NCBI GenBank assembly: GCA_019240125.1
Contig: JAFAYW010000036.1
Location: 1-36,564, forward strand
Length of the DNA: 36,564 nt
Source: Alphaproteobacteria bacterium
GTDB lineage: Bacteria > Pseudomonadota > Alphaproteobacteria > ATCC43930 > CGMCC-115725
Direction of reading: 5' to 3'
Shown: one piece after another, positions 36,523-36,564 of the stretch
Layout of the letters: every line of letters starts with the position of its first letter
Position numbering within the stretch: the first letter of the stretch is position 1
Made by a program: the position numbers and the translations under genes
Notes under the pieces: model-generated
What the model saw: only the letters and a program-made list of their open reading frames with translations
What the model was told of the DNA's origin: nothing
The model's database searches: none

Positions 36523-36564
36523 TGCGCGTCCTCCTTGTGGCGACGGCGCGCTTGGCGATCAACT

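Noticed and set aside
36523..36564. Start of a further gene at the right edge
   Set aside because: Only the ribosome binding site and leader of the LLM gene can be seen in 42 bases.

Overview
The window is a high-GC piece of an alphaproteobacterial chromosome. The gene order atpH-atpA, and zapE, mdh, sucC, sucD, sucA(odhA), sucB(odhB), lpdA in one direction, is the arrangement I know from alphaproteobacteria, and priA, DUF484 and xerC beside the F1-ATPase genes also fit. The order (perhaps Rhodospirillales) is a guess. No rRNA, tRNA, insertion sequence, integrase island or CRISPR array was seen.

Layout. (1) 1-2135, minus strand: atpA (3' end cut by the window edge) and atpH. (2) 2412-6547, plus strand: an MFS transporter and a DUF2339 multi-span membrane protein with its own sigma70-like promoter; these two sit between atpH and priA. 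(3) 6542-10740: priA (minus) and, divergently, DUF484 and xerC, a DNA replication and chromosome-resolution block. (4) 10847-11020: a lone class IVb (Flp) pilin followed by an AT-rich intergenic stretch. (5) 11372-22681, minus strand: the TCA-cycle block. Malate dehydrogenase, succinyl-CoA synthetase and the three parts of the 2-oxoglutarate dehydrogenase complex are all present, but a Tat-exported amidohydrolase lies between odhB and lpdA, and terminator-like hairpins follow mdh and odhB. odhB carries an in-frame palindromic repeat in its hinge. (6) 22873-24365, plus strand: an Fsr-like MFS transporter and a small lipoprotein. (7) 24433-36522: an accessory region of redox and metabolic genes: a ferredoxin reductase and a [2Fe-2S] ferredoxin, an ACMSD-type amidohydrolase, a metallo-beta-lactamase-fold lactonase-like enzyme, a sugar isomerase-like TIM barrel, overlapping TPR-sulfotransferase and TPR-glycosyltransferase genes, a third MFS transporter, an ABM-fold monooxygenase, a small unknown protein, a phytanoyl-CoA-type dioxygenase and a luciferase-like monooxygenase.

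How the parts work together. Regions 1, 3 and 5 are housekeeping: oxidative energy metabolism plus replication restart and recombination. Region 7 looks like catabolic or biosynthetic accessory metabolism; the ferredoxin pair should feed a P450 or Rieske oxygenase that is not in this window.

The most unusual signals are non-coding or hybrid. They are the 107-bp double palindrome translated inside the E2 subunit (15109-15215), and the 420-bp segment 34090-34512. That segment holds a perfect 18-bp inverted repeat overlapping a ribosome binding site, a CRP/FNR-like palindrome centred at about -41.5 from a -10 box, a ribosome-binding-site-sequestering hairpin and a second long hairpin with TATAAT in its loop. 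Together they suggest dense regulation of a small oxygenase module.
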